A stretch of 64,000 bases of DNA from UBA11612 sp965228575 (lineage in GTDB: Bacteria; Pseudomonadota; Alphaproteobacteria; Rhodospirillales; Rhodospirillaceae): the NCBI GenBank assembly GCA_965228575.1, contig CBDDHW010000016.1:62001-126000 (forward strand), given 5' to 3'. Positions within the stretch are counted from its first letter, which is position 1. Each line of letters begins with the position of its first letter. Under the pieces are notes generated by a model. It did not search any database and was not told where the DNA came from. It saw only the letters and a program-made list of their open reading frames with translations. Position numbers and translations under genes: made by a program. Below are positions 52,804 to 61,260 of this stretch, piece by piece.

Positions 52804-53115
52804 ATGGAACTAAGAAAAGCTAAATTTGGATTGCTCGTCGCTGCAATCCCGGTGGTAGCCCTACTCAGCGGATGCGCGAACAATCGCGCACTTGAGGAAG
52901 TCAGGGCGACTGCGAATCAAGCGGACGCGACAGCAAACCAAGCCCTGTCAACCGCGAATGCGGCTCAGTCCGCGGCAAATGCGGCTCAGTCAACTGCGGA
53001 TCGCGCGCTAAGCGCCGCTGAGAATGCGTTGAAAGCTGCTCAAGCCGCGCAAGCTGCTGCGCAAGCTGCCAGTGATAAAGCTGACAAAATGTTTGAGCGA
53101 AGCCAACAAAAGTAG
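52804..53115 (+). CDS. Alanine-zipper lipoprotein, Lpp/OprI-like, ending in lysine
   Basis: 103-residue lipoprotein. The signal peptide ends in the lipobox LSGC (C24), so the mature form has 80 residues. The rest is an alanine-rich heptad coiled coil (ANAAQSA, ANAAQST, repeated as a 21-bp direct repeat at 52957-52991), like E. coli Lpp and Pseudomonas OprI. It ends in ...QQK, the C-terminal lysine that Lpp uses for covalent attachment to peptidoglycan. GGAGG lies about ten bases before the ATG. It is followed 69 bp later by a YkuD L,D-transpeptidase, the enzyme class that makes that bond. Confidence 0.88.
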   Translation: MELRKAKFGLLVAAIPVVALLSGCANNRALEEVRATANQADATANQALSTANAAQSAANAAQSTADRALSAAENALKAAQAAQAAAQAASDKADKMFERSQQK

Positions 53116-53184
53116 GCGCTCGTCATTAAGTTAGTTTTAAGTTCCAGGTTACACGCGTCTGAAAATTTATCTGCCTATTTGACC

Positions 53185-54162
53185 ATGGGTGAAAAGTTGA
53201 AGACGAACGGAAAAAAAATAATCCGTAAAATTTGGAATTTGTATTTTTTCGGTGCGCTGTGCATCCCGATTGCGGATGCCAGCGCATCGACATTTCCACT
53301 CACGTCTCCTGACCAAGCTTTTGTGGGCCAACCCGCAGTGCACAAAACCGCTAAGGGCGAGGTCCTACTGGATGCCGCTAGACACCATGGGTTTGGCTAC
53401 ACAGAACTCATGGCGGCAAACCCCGGCACCGATCCCTGGCTATCGCCAGAGGGCACATCAATACATCTACCCGGAATTCACATTCTGCCCGACGCCCCGA
53501 GAAAGGGAATCGTCGTAAATGTCACCGCCCAACGTCTCTATTATTTTTCTGACGACGGAACACAACTGACATCTTTTCCGATCGGAGTAGGACGAGAAGG
53601 ACGAGAAACGCCGCTCGGTACAACTCACGTGGTCCGCAAACAGGCGAACCCAACCTGGTATCCTCCGCCCTCCGCACGCAAGGATGATCCCAGCCTGCCT
53701 GCCACGGTTCCACCCGGTTCGGACAATCCTCTTGGCCGTCACGCACTTTATCTTGGATGGCCCAGCTACCTTATACATGGCACGAACAAGCCGGATGGCG
53801 TCGGTCGAATGATAAGTAATGGTTGCGTCAGACTTTACCCGGAAGACATCGAGCACCTATTTAATGAAGTTGAGATTGGCACCGAAGTCCGCATCGTTGA
53901 GCAGGAAGCGGTGTTGGCGTGGATCGGTGACAGCCTCTTTGCTCAAGTCTATCCCACACCCGAGCAAGCACGGGAAATTAGCTTACGGGGGCGCTTCAAT
54001 ACCCCAATACATTCTGCAGAGTTGGTAAAGAGGGCGATGACCCTTTCCAAACTTCGAGATGGGGAAATTGATTGGCCTGCCGTCGGGCGCGCCGGGCTTG
54101 AGCGAACCGGACTCCCGGTACTGGTCGCAATTGCATCGTCCAAAACGAATGCTCGAAGGTAA
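53185..54162 (+). CDS. L,D-transpeptidase (YkuD, ErfK/YbiS type)
   Basis: 325-residue exported enzyme with a signal-like N-terminus (IWNLYFFGALCIPIADA). A LysM-like segment (residues about 50-105: ELMAANPGTDPWL, IHLPG) precedes the YkuD domain. The active site is YLIHGTN with the histidine and ISNGCVRLYPEDI with the nucleophilic cysteine, about 16 residues apart. The layout is that of E. coli ErfK/YbiS/YcfS, which attach Lpp to meso-diaminopimelate in peptidoglycan. The upstream lipoprotein is a natural substrate candidate (inference). A TTG at 53179 is an alternative start. Confidence 0.94.
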   Translation: MGEKLKTNGKKIIRKIWNLYFFGALCIPIADASASTFPLTSPDQAFVGQPAVHKTAKGEVLLDAARHHGFGYTELMAANPGTDPWLSPEGTSIHLPGIHILPDAPRKGIVVNVTAQRLYYFSDDGTQLTSFPIGVGREGRETPLGTTHVVRKQANPTWYPPPSARKDDPSLPATVPPGSDNPLGRHALYLGWPSYLIHGTNKPDGVGRMISNGCVRLYPEDIEHLFNEVEIGTEVRIVEQEAVLAWIGDSLFAQVYPTPEQAREISLRGRFNTPIHSAELVKRAMTLSKLRDGEIDWPAVGRAGLERTGLPVLVAIASSKTNARR

Positions 54163-54210
54163 GTGCCCCAAAACGGCACTCTACCGAGTTTCTTTATTAT
54201 TATGAGAAAA

Positions 54211-54285
54211 TGGTGGACGGTACAGGGATCGAACCTGTGGCCCCCGCCATGTCAAGGCGATGCTCTACCGCTGAGCTAACCGTCC
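54211..54285 (-). tRNA. tRNA-Val (anticodon GAC)
   Basis: The minus strand reads GGACGGT at the 5' end (54285), pairing with ACCGTCC near the 3' end. Discriminator A and an encoded CCA finish at 54211. The D-arm is TTAGCTCAGCGGTAGAGC, the anticodon stem-loop is TCGCC-TTGACAT-GGCGG with anticodon GAC, and the T-arm carries GGTTCGATCC. It decodes the valine codons GUC and GUU. It is convergent with the L,D-transpeptidase gene. Confidence 0.97.
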
Positions 54286-54509
54286 ACTTCCGTTGTCAGT
54301 CAAGCCGATCCAGCCGCGACCTGCAACGATCTCTTACGCCGGCCTGCTGGCCGAAGAACTGTCGGAGGCGGTTATTTATCGAGTTGAATTGCTGATGGCA
54401 AGACCATCTTGGCAGTCAAATACCACCACCGACCCCGGTATAAGGTTAAAATTGGCGCTGTCGCAGTTCCAACTAATCTTCTAGAGTTCTAAAAATTGAC
54501 AACAAGCTT

Positions 54510-55439
54510 ATGTTTTCCGGCGCCATGGCGAAAATAGATACAACTGAATACAACAAAATTACCCCTTTCGATGTTTGCGCGCCGAAACGCCAAACGATAC
54601 CGCTGGTATTATCGTCACCTCATTCGGGCTCTCTCTACCCGGATGAATTTATTGCGAATTCTTACCTAAGTCTGGACGCTCTCCGAAAGTCAGAGGATTG
54701 CTACGTTGATGAGTTGTTTGCGTGCGCACCTGAACTTGGCGCACCTCTGATACACGCTAAATTTGCGCGTGCTTTTCTCGATTTAAATAGAGAACCTTAC
54801 GAATTGGATCCGTCGATGTTCAGTGGGGCTCTCCCTCCTCACATCAACAATACGTCACCCCGCGTCGCAGCGGGCTTAGGCACAATTGCGCGCATTGTCG
54901 GCACTCGCCACGAGATTTACAGGCGCAAATTATCTTTCACCGAGGTCGAGGGTCGCATAAATCAGATCTACCACCCCTACCATCATGCCCTTAAAAAGCT
55001 GATTCAAGAGACAGCTCAAACCTTCGATTTATGCCTACTTCTCGATTGTCACTCCATGCCTTCGACTGGTTTGCCAACAAATTTTAGCACAAGCTCCAAC
55101 CGCATAGATATTGTGTTAGGAGATAGAACTGGTTTGTCGTGTTCAAGTTTGTTGACCAACGCCATAGATAGTTTTTTTACGGACAAGGGGTACAGCGTTG
55201 TTAGAAATAACCCCTACGCAGGAGGTTTTACGACTGAGCATTACGGAGATCCCGCCAACGGAATCCATGCAATACAAATTGAAATTAACCGCAATATATA
55301 CATGGATGAGGCGACGTTAGAGCGATCACTCGGATTCAAAAAAATGCGATCAGATATCGAACTCTTGATAGACCATATGGCGACCTTCGCGGCCCGCTAT
55401 CGTGAAGAGCTCGTGTTTCAACGACTGAGCGCAGAATGA
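54510..55439 (+). CDS. N-formylglutamate amidohydrolase-like protein
   Basis: 309-residue member of the N-formylglutamate amidohydrolase (HutG-like) family, zinc-dependent. LVLSSPHSGSLYPDEFI, KSEDCYVDELFACAPELGAP (read in parts), HAKFARAFLDLNREPYELDP, LLLDCHSMPST and the final IQIEINRNIYMDE are family motifs with likely metal ligands. Such enzymes act in histidine degradation or on other N-formyl/N-acyl compounds. No hut gene is near, so the pathway is open. An ATG at 54525 is an alternative start. Confidence 0.88.
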   Translation: MFSGAMAKIDTTEYNKITPFDVCAPKRQTIPLVLSSPHSGSLYPDEFIANSYLSLDALRKSEDCYVDELFACAPELGAPLIHAKFARAFLDLNREPYELDPSMFSGALPPHINNTSPRVAAGLGTIARIVGTRHEIYRRKLSFTEVEGRINQIYHPYHHALKKLIQETAQTFDLCLLLDCHSMPSTGLPTNFSTSSNRIDIVLGDRTGLSCSSLLTNAIDSFFTDKGYSVVRNNPYAGGFTTEHYGDPANGIHAIQIEINRNIYMDEATLERSLGFKKMRSDIELLIDHMATFAARYREELVFQRLSAE

Positions 55440-55658
55440 ATAAATTATGCGTTATCGACCAGAACGCCTTTGCAAACACCTGCGGTCTCGCGCGAAAGTT
55501 GAGTATTGTGTGGACAAATACGCGTGAGAAAATATAGTGCATTGATATTGGGGCGAAAAAAGAATGGTTTTCGTTGTAATTGACTACTCTTCCTTCAACG
55601 CAGCCCTGATCGAAGACCTAAACTGCATTAAATCATCAATACAAGCGTCAGACGAAAA

Positions 55659-56516
55659 ATGGTCGAAGTCGGTACCGTCACATTATATCGAGAAAAGTCT
55701 GTCGTTCACAGATTTGTAGAGTTGAACGACGATGCAAATGACGCTGACGAACCCGTTCTATCGCTCCGGTCAAATCGCGTAACGATTCCCGTTAAAACCC
55801 AAATGAGCAACGTAATGGTCGTCGTACGGGGGCAAAACATCCCCTCAACCATGCGAATGACGTCTGTTGTTGTCGATGAACTTCGTAGGGACTCCAGCGT
55901 TATTCACGAGGCTGCGGAATTTGACTGGGACAGCATGTGGCGCCGCAAAGTTTCCAAATACGAGGCGGATAATAACCCGGACAATTGGGTCTCGCTCCAC
56001 GTCGGCGGCGAGCTTGCGTACGCGAGTCAGGAGGGTTTGGAAGCGATCGCCGAGGTCGAGCTATTGGCAGATCAAGAAGATGTAACTGAAAATATTGTGA
56101 TGGAAGCTGCAAGCAATGTCCTTGGGGCTTTAGAAGACTTAGCTATTGAACACGACAGCCAAACGGCTTTCGTTTTCACGCCATTTCCCGCTTATCATCG
56201 CGCGGCCATTTTAGAACGACGAGACCGTCGAACCGGGTCATTCGCTGTTGCGGTTTATCACCCTACCCCACAAAGACCGGTACGTTTGTCACATTTTATT
56301 AGCTTTTGCGCGGATATGACTGAAGCCTTAACTCATAAGTCGTTTCTCGATCGCGTTCAGGATATTGCTGCGGACAACGCTGCGGAGATATCAAATTTTA
56401 AACCGGCTTTTTTGCAAGCAACTCGCAATCGGCGGCGAGATCTTCTAGAAATGATCGAGAACTTCGAGGACGTAAACAAAGTCGTCTACCGACCGGAGCG
56501 ACCAAGCTTCGTCTAA
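55659..56516 (+). CDS. Unrecognised protein
   Basis: 285-residue soluble-looking protein I cannot assign. It has no signal peptide or transmembrane segment. The N-terminal half is beta-rich and valine-rich (VTIPVKTQMSNVMVVVRGQN). A central acidic part (LEAIAEVELLADQEDVTEN) and a helical C-terminus (DRVQDIAADNAAEISN, ATRNRRRDLLEMIEN) follow. Codon use looks like the neighbours'. It is preceded by 219 bp with no convincing gene and followed by the convergent HIG1-like gene after 21 bp. Confidence 0.65.
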   Translation: MVEVGTVTLYREKSVVHRFVELNDDANDADEPVLSLRSNRVTIPVKTQMSNVMVVVRGQNIPSTMRMTSVVVDELRRDSSVIHEAAEFDWDSMWRRKVSKYEADNNPDNWVSLHVGGELAYASQEGLEAIAEVELLADQEDVTENIVMEAASNVLGALEDLAIEHDSQTAFVFTPFPAYHRAAILERRDRRTGSFAVAVYHPTPQRPVRLSHFISFCADMTEALTHKSFLDRVQDIAADNAAEISNFKPAFLQATRNRRRDLLEMIENFEDVNKVVYRPERPSFV

Positions 56517-56537
56517 ATGGAGCGCCGAAAAGACGAT

Positions 56538-56750
56538 CTAAACCATAGCGTGCGCGGTGCTCTTAAGTAACAATAAGGCCAGCAACACCAGAACCGCGAA
56601 AGCCTGCGTGGCAACGCGAAGTCGCATAAGCTTGTTTCCATACTTTCGATTGAATTCACCGCCCGCGGCAAAGCTGATAAGCCCTGTCGCCAGAACCATG
56701 AGCACGGCAACAAGCGCTAGCCCTAGCAAACTATTGAGAATCAACTCCAT
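56538..56750 (-). CDS. Twin-transmembrane small protein, HIG1 domain-like
   Basis: 70 residues with two transmembrane helices (LLGLALVAVLMVLATGLISF and AFAVLVLLALLLL) linked by GGEFNRKYGNKLMRLRVATQ, which is the alphaproteobacterial twin-helix/HIG1_N pattern. Mitochondrial HIG1 proteins assist cytochrome bc1-oxidase supercomplexes; a similar respiratory role is plausible but inferred. It is convergent with the unrecognised gene and divergent from the response regulator. Confidence 0.85.
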   Translation of the reverse strand: MELILNSLLGLALVAVLMVLATGLISFAAGGEFNRKYGNKLMRLRVATQAFAVLVLLALLLLKSTAHAMV

Positions 56751-56787
56751 GGATCCTCGCTAAAATTAAGAGATATCGATTGCATTA

Positions 56788-56865
56788 TGTACGATGCTCG
56801 CTTCGAGGACGCAAGGTGTGGGCCAGATACTGGTCCATACCAAATATTTCAGAAGCCATCGTACA
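56788..56865. repeat. 9-bp inverted repeat spanning the region before the response regulator
   Basis: TGTACGATG at 56788-56796 and its exact complement CATCGTACA at 56857-56865 are 60 bp apart. Between them GGGCCAGATACTGGTCC forms a smaller imperfect palindrome near 56820-56836. The set lies in the divergent region between the HIG1-like gene and the response regulator and ends 40 bp before the latter. It could be paired operator sites or an RNA stem. Function unknown. Confidence 0.45.
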
Positions 56866-56905
56866 ATTAATATCCTAAGATGCCGAGCCGTTTGTGGAGG
56901 AAGGC

Positions 56906-57286
56906 ATGAAAAGACGCATCTTAGTCGTTGATGATAACTTAATGGTTCGCGAGTCCTATTCAGAGCTACTCCGCGGACGTGGTTATATCGTTGAGCAAGC
57001 GAGTAACGGCGAAGAAGCGTTGGAGTACCTAAGCGGGGAGTCGGTAGATCTTGCCATCGTGGACGTAATGATGCCGACCATGGGCGGGTTAGAGCTTCGG
57101 CAGCGTATTACAGAAGCTGCGCCGGACGTAAAAACTATTCTCGTGACTGGCCACCCCACCCGCGTGGAGGAACTGGTTCAAGATGACCCCGATTTTCACT
57201 CCGGGAAAACAGGTATCCTTTACAAACCTGTTCACCCAGTAAAGTTGCTCGACGAAGTCGATAAAAGGATGCCCAAATCAATATAG
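56906..57286 (+). CDS. CheY-like response regulator
   Basis: 126-residue single receiver domain. ILVVDDNLMVRESY gives the acidic pocket, LAIVDVMMPTMGG the phosphoacceptor aspartate, ILVTGHPTR the switch threonine, and GILYKPVHPVKLL the conserved lysine. The ATG at 56906 has AGGAAGG directly upstream; a GTG at 56894 adds four residues. No kinase or output domain is adjacent. It converges with sufA, the stops being eight bases apart. Confidence 0.92.
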   Translation: MKRRILVVDDNLMVRESYSELLRGRGYIVEQASNGEEALEYLSGESVDLAIVDVMMPTMGGLELRQRITEAAPDVKTILVTGHPTRVEELVQDDPDFHSGKTGILYKPVHPVKLLDEVDKRMPKSI

Positions 57287-57293
57287 AACTATC

Positions 57294-57674
57294 CTAAATA
57301 GAGAAACTTTCTCCGCACCCGCAGCGGCTTTTCTCATTTGGATTGTTAAAAACAAACCCACTTTCCAAAGTGCTTTCTTGATAATCCAACTCACTTCCCA
57401 GGAGAAACATGACAGCTTTGGGGTCTACAAAAACCTTGGCGCCCCGGTGTTCGACAACGTCCTCAAACTTGCGGACCTCCTCTGCATACTCAACGACATA
57501 GGACATACCTGAACACCCGGTGGTCGCAACACCCACGCGCAAGCCAAGCACCGGTTTGTCAGCCTTCGCTACCAAATTAATGATCCTTTGCGCTGCCGCA
57601 TCAGAAATCGTGATGGGTGGCGGTAGGGCAGAGCCACTACCTGCTTTTCTATTAGATACCTTAGGCTCGCTCAT
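57294..57674 (-). CDS. sufA: A-type Fe-S carrier protein (SufA/ErpA family)
   Basis: 126-residue carrier that delivers Fe-S clusters from the SUF scaffold to targets. The cluster cysteines are in TTGCSGMSYVVEY and the terminal SRCGCGESFSI. A 20-residue N-terminal extension rich in serine and lysine precedes the domain. It is the last gene of the SUF operon, 48 bp after sufT. It could equally be an ErpA ortholog; position favours sufA. Confidence 0.93.
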   Translation of the reverse strand: MSEPKVSNRKAGSGSALPPPITISDAAAQRIINLVAKADKPVLGLRVGVATTGCSGMSYVVEYAEEVRKFEDVVEHRGAKVFVDPKAVMFLLGSELDYQESTLESGFVFNNPNEKSRCGCGESFSI

Positions 57675-57722
57675 CGGTCAGACCTCTTTCTCAATCACAA
57701 TATAGGTACCTACCAATAGGTA

Positions 57723-58121
57723 TCAAAACATGTCCAACGCAACTTTGGCCACTTCAGACATATTTTCTGGAGTCCAAGGAGGGTCCCAGGTCATGGTCAC
57801 CTCCACTTCCCCAACACCGGCAAGATTCGCGGCCGCATCCGCCACCTCCTGCGGCAGTATGCCAGCGACGGGACACGCGGGGGCGGTGAGCGTCATCCGA
57901 ATTGAAACATCCCCATCCTGAGAAACGTTTAAATCGTAAATTAGCCCAAGATCATAGATGTTAACTGGTATTTCAGGGTCATAAACCGTCCGCAAGGCCT
58001 CAACGACCTCATCTTCAGATGACACCGGAACATTGGGATCGCGCGGAGACCCGGACCGGATAATATCCCCTTCTTCAGGTGTTTCACTATCTCCTGCAGG
58101 AAGTGAATATGGCGGCATCAT
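57723..58121 (-). CDS. sufT: SUF system assembly protein SufT (DUF59/MIP18 family)
   Basis: 132-residue DUF59 protein assisting Fe-S cluster maturation. EALRTVYDPEIPVNIYDLGLIYDL and TLTAPACPVAGILP with the conserved cysteine are family signatures, followed by VEVTMTWDPPWTPE. The first 35 residues are acidic and variable. It follows sufU by 41 bp. The biochemical role in bacteria is only partly understood. Confidence 0.94.
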   Translation of the reverse strand: MMPPYSLPAGDSETPEEGDIIRSGSPRDPNVPVSSEDEVVEALRTVYDPEIPVNIYDLGLIYDLNVSQDGDVSIRMTLTAPACPVAGILPQEVADAAANLAGVGEVEVTMTWDPPWTPENMSEVAKVALDMF

Positions 58122-58162
58122 TGATCAACGCTCCTAATCAAAGTCTTTATTCCAATGCGCAT

Positions 58163-58663
58163 CTACGTCTCAGTCGTGGTACGCGTGCGGCCGGCCAAAC
58201 ATGAACTCAATGCTTGCCAAGCGAGCGTTGCGCATTTTATCCGCACGGGGAACTGACTGACGCCCGAGAGAGACACAAGGTTATCAATCTCTTTGTGTAA
58301 ACTTTCATTTACCCCCGCTTTGATACTCTCTACATCACCCTCACCGGAGCAAAGCTTCCCAACTATGTCCGACAATTTCCGGAAATCCTCTATCGATCGT
58401 CCGGTAAGTGCCTCACTCATCATCGACGCCGATGCTATCGAAATAGCACACCCCTTCCCGTCAAATGCGAGATCGGCAAATGTGCCGTCATCTTTTAGCC
58501 GGGCGGTGACCGAAATTTTGTCGCCGCACATGGGGTTATTTCCGACAGCGTTACAAGTCGGTTCCTCAACCAACCGGAAATTCCGTGGGCTCCTGCCGTG
58601 ATCCAAAATAATTTCTTGATAAAGTGATTTCAGATCACTGCTGAGGTTTGCGGTCGCGTTCAC
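58163..58663 (-). CDS. sufU: SufU-type Fe-S scaffold/sulfurtransferase protein
   Basis: 166-residue IscU-like protein of the SufU branch, which takes persulfide sulfur from SufS. LYQEIILDHGRSPRNF, NPMCGDKISV, FDGKGCAISIASASMM and VRIKCATLAWQAL show the three cysteines and the aspartate of the zinc/active site. The ATG overlaps the sufS stop by four bases, so the two products are made together, in line with SufS-SufU partnership. SufE is absent. Confidence 0.95.
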   Translation of the reverse strand: MNATANLSSDLKSLYQEIILDHGRSPRNFRLVEEPTCNAVGNNPMCGDKISVTARLKDDGTFADLAFDGKGCAISIASASMMSEALTGRSIEDFRKLSDIVGKLCSGEGDVESIKAGVNESLHKEIDNLVSLSGVSQFPVRIKCATLAWQALSSCLAGRTRTTTET

Positions 58664-59916
58664 AACAAAAGCTCCTGAGCGCGGCGCAATGCATCAACGA
58701 GTACGTCCACATCATCTGCTGTATTGTACAATCCAAATGAAGCGCGCGTGGTCGCGGTAACGTTGAGTGCTTCCATCAAGGGTTGAGCACAATGATGCCC
58801 CGCTCGCACAGCGACGCCGAAACGATCAAGCACGGTTGCTAAATCATGCGGATGCACACCGTCCATAACAAAAGACTGAACAGCTGTTTTTTCGGGTGCC
58901 GTGCCTACCAATTTCAACCCCGGCACTTGTCCCATATGCGTCATGGCATAGCGAAGAAGTTGGTTTTCGTGTTCCTCTATCGCCAGTCGATCAAACGAAT
59001 TCAAATAGTCAATTGCGGCGCCGAGTCCAATGGCTTGAACAATTGGTGGGGTTCCAGCCTCAAATTTCGCCGGGGATTCGGCCCACGTCGTTTTCTCAAA
59101 CGTCACTGTATCGATCATGTCTCCGCCGCCTTGGTACGGCGGCATTTCTTGCAACAACTCAGCGCGCGCCCACAGGATACCGATACCAGTCGGACCGTAG
59201 AGTTTATGCCCTGAAAAGACATAGAAATCGCAATCGAGAGCCTGTACATCGATAATTTGATGAACAACGCCCTGACATCCGTCTATCATCATTTTCGCAC
59301 CGACGTCATGGGCTAGCTGGGCAATCTCGTAGACCGGTAACACTGTTCCAAGCGCATTGGATACGTGTGCAACGCTCACCAACTTGGTTTTTTGACCAAT
59401 CGCCCGCGAAACCGCCTCCAAAGAAATGCTACCATCTTCGGCCACTGGAACAATTTTGAGGACACAACCGGTAACCTCGCGCAGCAATTGCCACGGCACA
59501 ATATTGGAGTGGTGTTCGAGCTGGGTTAGAACAATCTCGTCTCCGGTGCGCAAATTCATTCGGCCGAAGGTGTTCGCGACGAGATTGATGGCCTCCGTTG
59601 CCCCCTTTGTAAATATGACCTCAGAAACGTCTCGGGCATTTATGAATGTTTTCACTGTCTCACGAGCAGATTCGTACTTTGCCGTCGCTGTTTCACTTAG
59701 GAAGTATGCTCCGCGATGCACGTTCGCATAGTCTTCGCTGTACGCTTTCGTCACCGCATCAATGACGTATTTGGGTTTTTGCGCAGATGCTGCGCTGTCT
59801 AAATACACCAACGGTCTTCCGTGCACTTCGCGCGCAAAGATGGGAAAATCGGCACGCGCTTTAACAGGATCAAAGCCTCGGCCATTGGCATCGATTTTGT
59901 TCGCGACAATACTCAT
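58660..59916 (-). CDS. sufS: Cysteine desulfurase SufS
   Basis: Group II cysteine desulfurase, 418 residues, supplying persulfide for SUF. YLDSAASAQKPKYVI, RGAYFLSETATAKYE, TKGATEAINLVA, the PLP lysine in FSGHKLYGPTGIG, and the catalytic cysteine in RAGHHCAQPLMEAL are all intact. It overlaps sufD by four bases and sufU by four bases. It is separate from the group I enzyme at 1.5-2.7 kb, so the organism has at least two desulfurases. Confidence 0.97.
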   Translation of the reverse strand: MSIVANKIDANGRGFDPVKARADFPIFAREVHGRPLVYLDSAASAQKPKYVIDAVTKAYSEDYANVHRGAYFLSETATAKYESARETVKTFINARDVSEVIFTKGATEAINLVANTFGRMNLRTGDEIVLTQLEHHSNIVPWQLLREVTGCVLKIVPVAEDGSISLEAVSRAIGQKTKLVSVAHVSNALGTVLPVYEIAQLAHDVGAKMMIDGCQGVVHQIIDVQALDCDFYVFSGHKLYGPTGIGILWARAELLQEMPPYQGGGDMIDTVTFEKTTWAESPAKFEAGTPPIVQAIGLGAAIDYLNSFDRLAIEEHENQLLRYAMTHMGQVPGLKLVGTAPEKTAVQSFVMDGVHPHDLATVLDRFGVAVRAGHHCAQPLMEALNVTATTRASFGLYNTADDVDVLVDALRRAQELLL

Positions 59917-61247
59917 TTGGATTGACTCCGAGCGTCACGACGTCTCAACCACCCGGCAATATCGGCCGTATACAAATCACGAATCTCATCAGTTTGAATT
60001 TGATTGACAGCGTCAGCCAGAAATCCTTCGACGAGAAGGCCACGGGCCGTATCCGGATCAATGCCACGACTTGCGAGATAAAATAATTGATCAGGGTCAA
60101 TTTCACCCGTAGCTGCACCGTGAGCACATTGTACGTCATCGGCGTAAATTTCTAGCTCGGGCTTGCAATCGACCTGCGGCCCCCGAGACAAGAATAGGGC
60201 TTTGTGCAACTGGCGCGCATCCGTATTCTGGGCATCGCGAGCAACAAGAATTTTTCCTTGGTAAACGCCATGGGCAGTTCCATCCACCACACCTTTAAAC
60301 ACTTGGTTTGACGTGCAGCTCGGAACGCGGTGATCCATAAAAGTCGAAAATGTATGATGAGCATCGCTGGTAAGAGCATACGCGCCGTTAATTCGCACAG
60401 CCGCGCTTTCACCTTCAAAGGTCGCCGATATATCTTGGCGAACAAGGCGTCCACCTAAACCCAGATGAAATGCCTCGTAAGAGCTGGCACGCGAAAGATT
60501 GATTGCGGTTGTTGCAAGGTGAAATGCGCCGTCATCTTCCGCAACGCTCATGTATCTTCTAACGTCTGCACTCTCGCCCAACGTTATCTCCGCGACCGGA
60601 TTGGAAAAATAGGGCTGGCCGGGCAGACCAATATGAGACTCCACCAGAGTCAGCACCGCCCCGTCTTCGGCGATCACGGCGAACCTTGGATGAAAAGCGA
60701 CGGGCTCCGCGCCCGCAGCGCCTATAGAAACAATATGAATGAGTTTTGGAGCCTTTACGTTCTTCTCGACACGGATGGCCGCGCCTCCAGACATATAAGC
60801 TGTATTCAGTGCGGCGAGCGGTAAAGATTTTGGCGCTGCGAGGCGTCCTAGGATCGGGCGAATATCGCTCTCTGCCATTCCAAACACTGCATACATGTCT
60901 TGGACGTGCACACCAGCACCGAAATCCGAATCCGATAAATCCTGCCTGTAAACACCGTTCACCAATACAACACGCGCAGCGCCCTCTATACGCGGCACAT
61001 CACGAGGAACTTCTGCGACATCGACATCATCCGCCGCCGCAGCTGGAATAAATGGAACTTTCGACAACTGCCGTAGAGACGTATAGCGCCAAGCTTCATC
61101 TTTGGGGCCCGGCAGCCCGCGATCCAATGCCGAGTGCGCCCCTTGGCGTAACCCATCCAGCCAAGGATGAGACGCGCCCGGCAAGCCCCCGAGGCGCTGC
61201 GCATAGTCATCACGAAAGGGATGATCGAGAAGGCCTAATGGTTTCAT
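59913..61247 (-). CDS. sufD: SufD, subunit of the SufBCD scaffold
   Basis: 444-residue beta-helix protein that pairs with SufB to assemble clusters. DEAWRYTSLRQLSKVPF is the SufD N-terminal signature. The core has HTFSTFMDHRVPSCTSNQVFKG, and the C-terminal DDVQCAHGAATGEIDPDQLFYLASRGID (read in parts) holds the histidine region needed for assembly. It follows sufC by 13 bp and overlaps sufS by four bases. Confidence 0.96.
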   Translation of the reverse strand: MKPLGLLDHPFRDDYAQRLGGLPGASHPWLDGLRQGAHSALDRGLPGPKDEAWRYTSLRQLSKVPFIPAAAADDVDVAEVPRDVPRIEGAARVVLVNGVYRQDLSDSDFGAGVHVQDMYAVFGMAESDIRPILGRLAAPKSLPLAALNTAYMSGGAAIRVEKNVKAPKLIHIVSIGAAGAEPVAFHPRFAVIAEDGAVLTLVESHIGLPGQPYFSNPVAEITLGESADVRRYMSVAEDDGAFHLATTAINLSRASSYEAFHLGLGGRLVRQDISATFEGESAAVRINGAYALTSDAHHTFSTFMDHRVPSCTSNQVFKGVVDGTAHGVYQGKILVARDAQNTDARQLHKALFLSRGPQVDCKPELEIYADDVQCAHGAATGEIDPDQLFYLASRGIDPDTARGLLVEGFLADAVNQIQTDEIRDLYTADIAGWLRRRDARSQSK

Positions 61248-61260
61248 TTCAACGTTCCAA

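Noticed and set aside
54210..54395. 61-codon plus-strand frame beginning MVDGTGIEP
   Set aside because: This is the well-known false protein produced by reading the antisense of a tRNA gene; the tRNA-Val(GAC) on the minus strand explains it.
55564..55719. Small frame starting MVFVVIDYSS before the unrecognised gene
   Set aside because: About 51 codons, it overlaps the start of the longer gene, has no ribosome site and no similarity I recognise.
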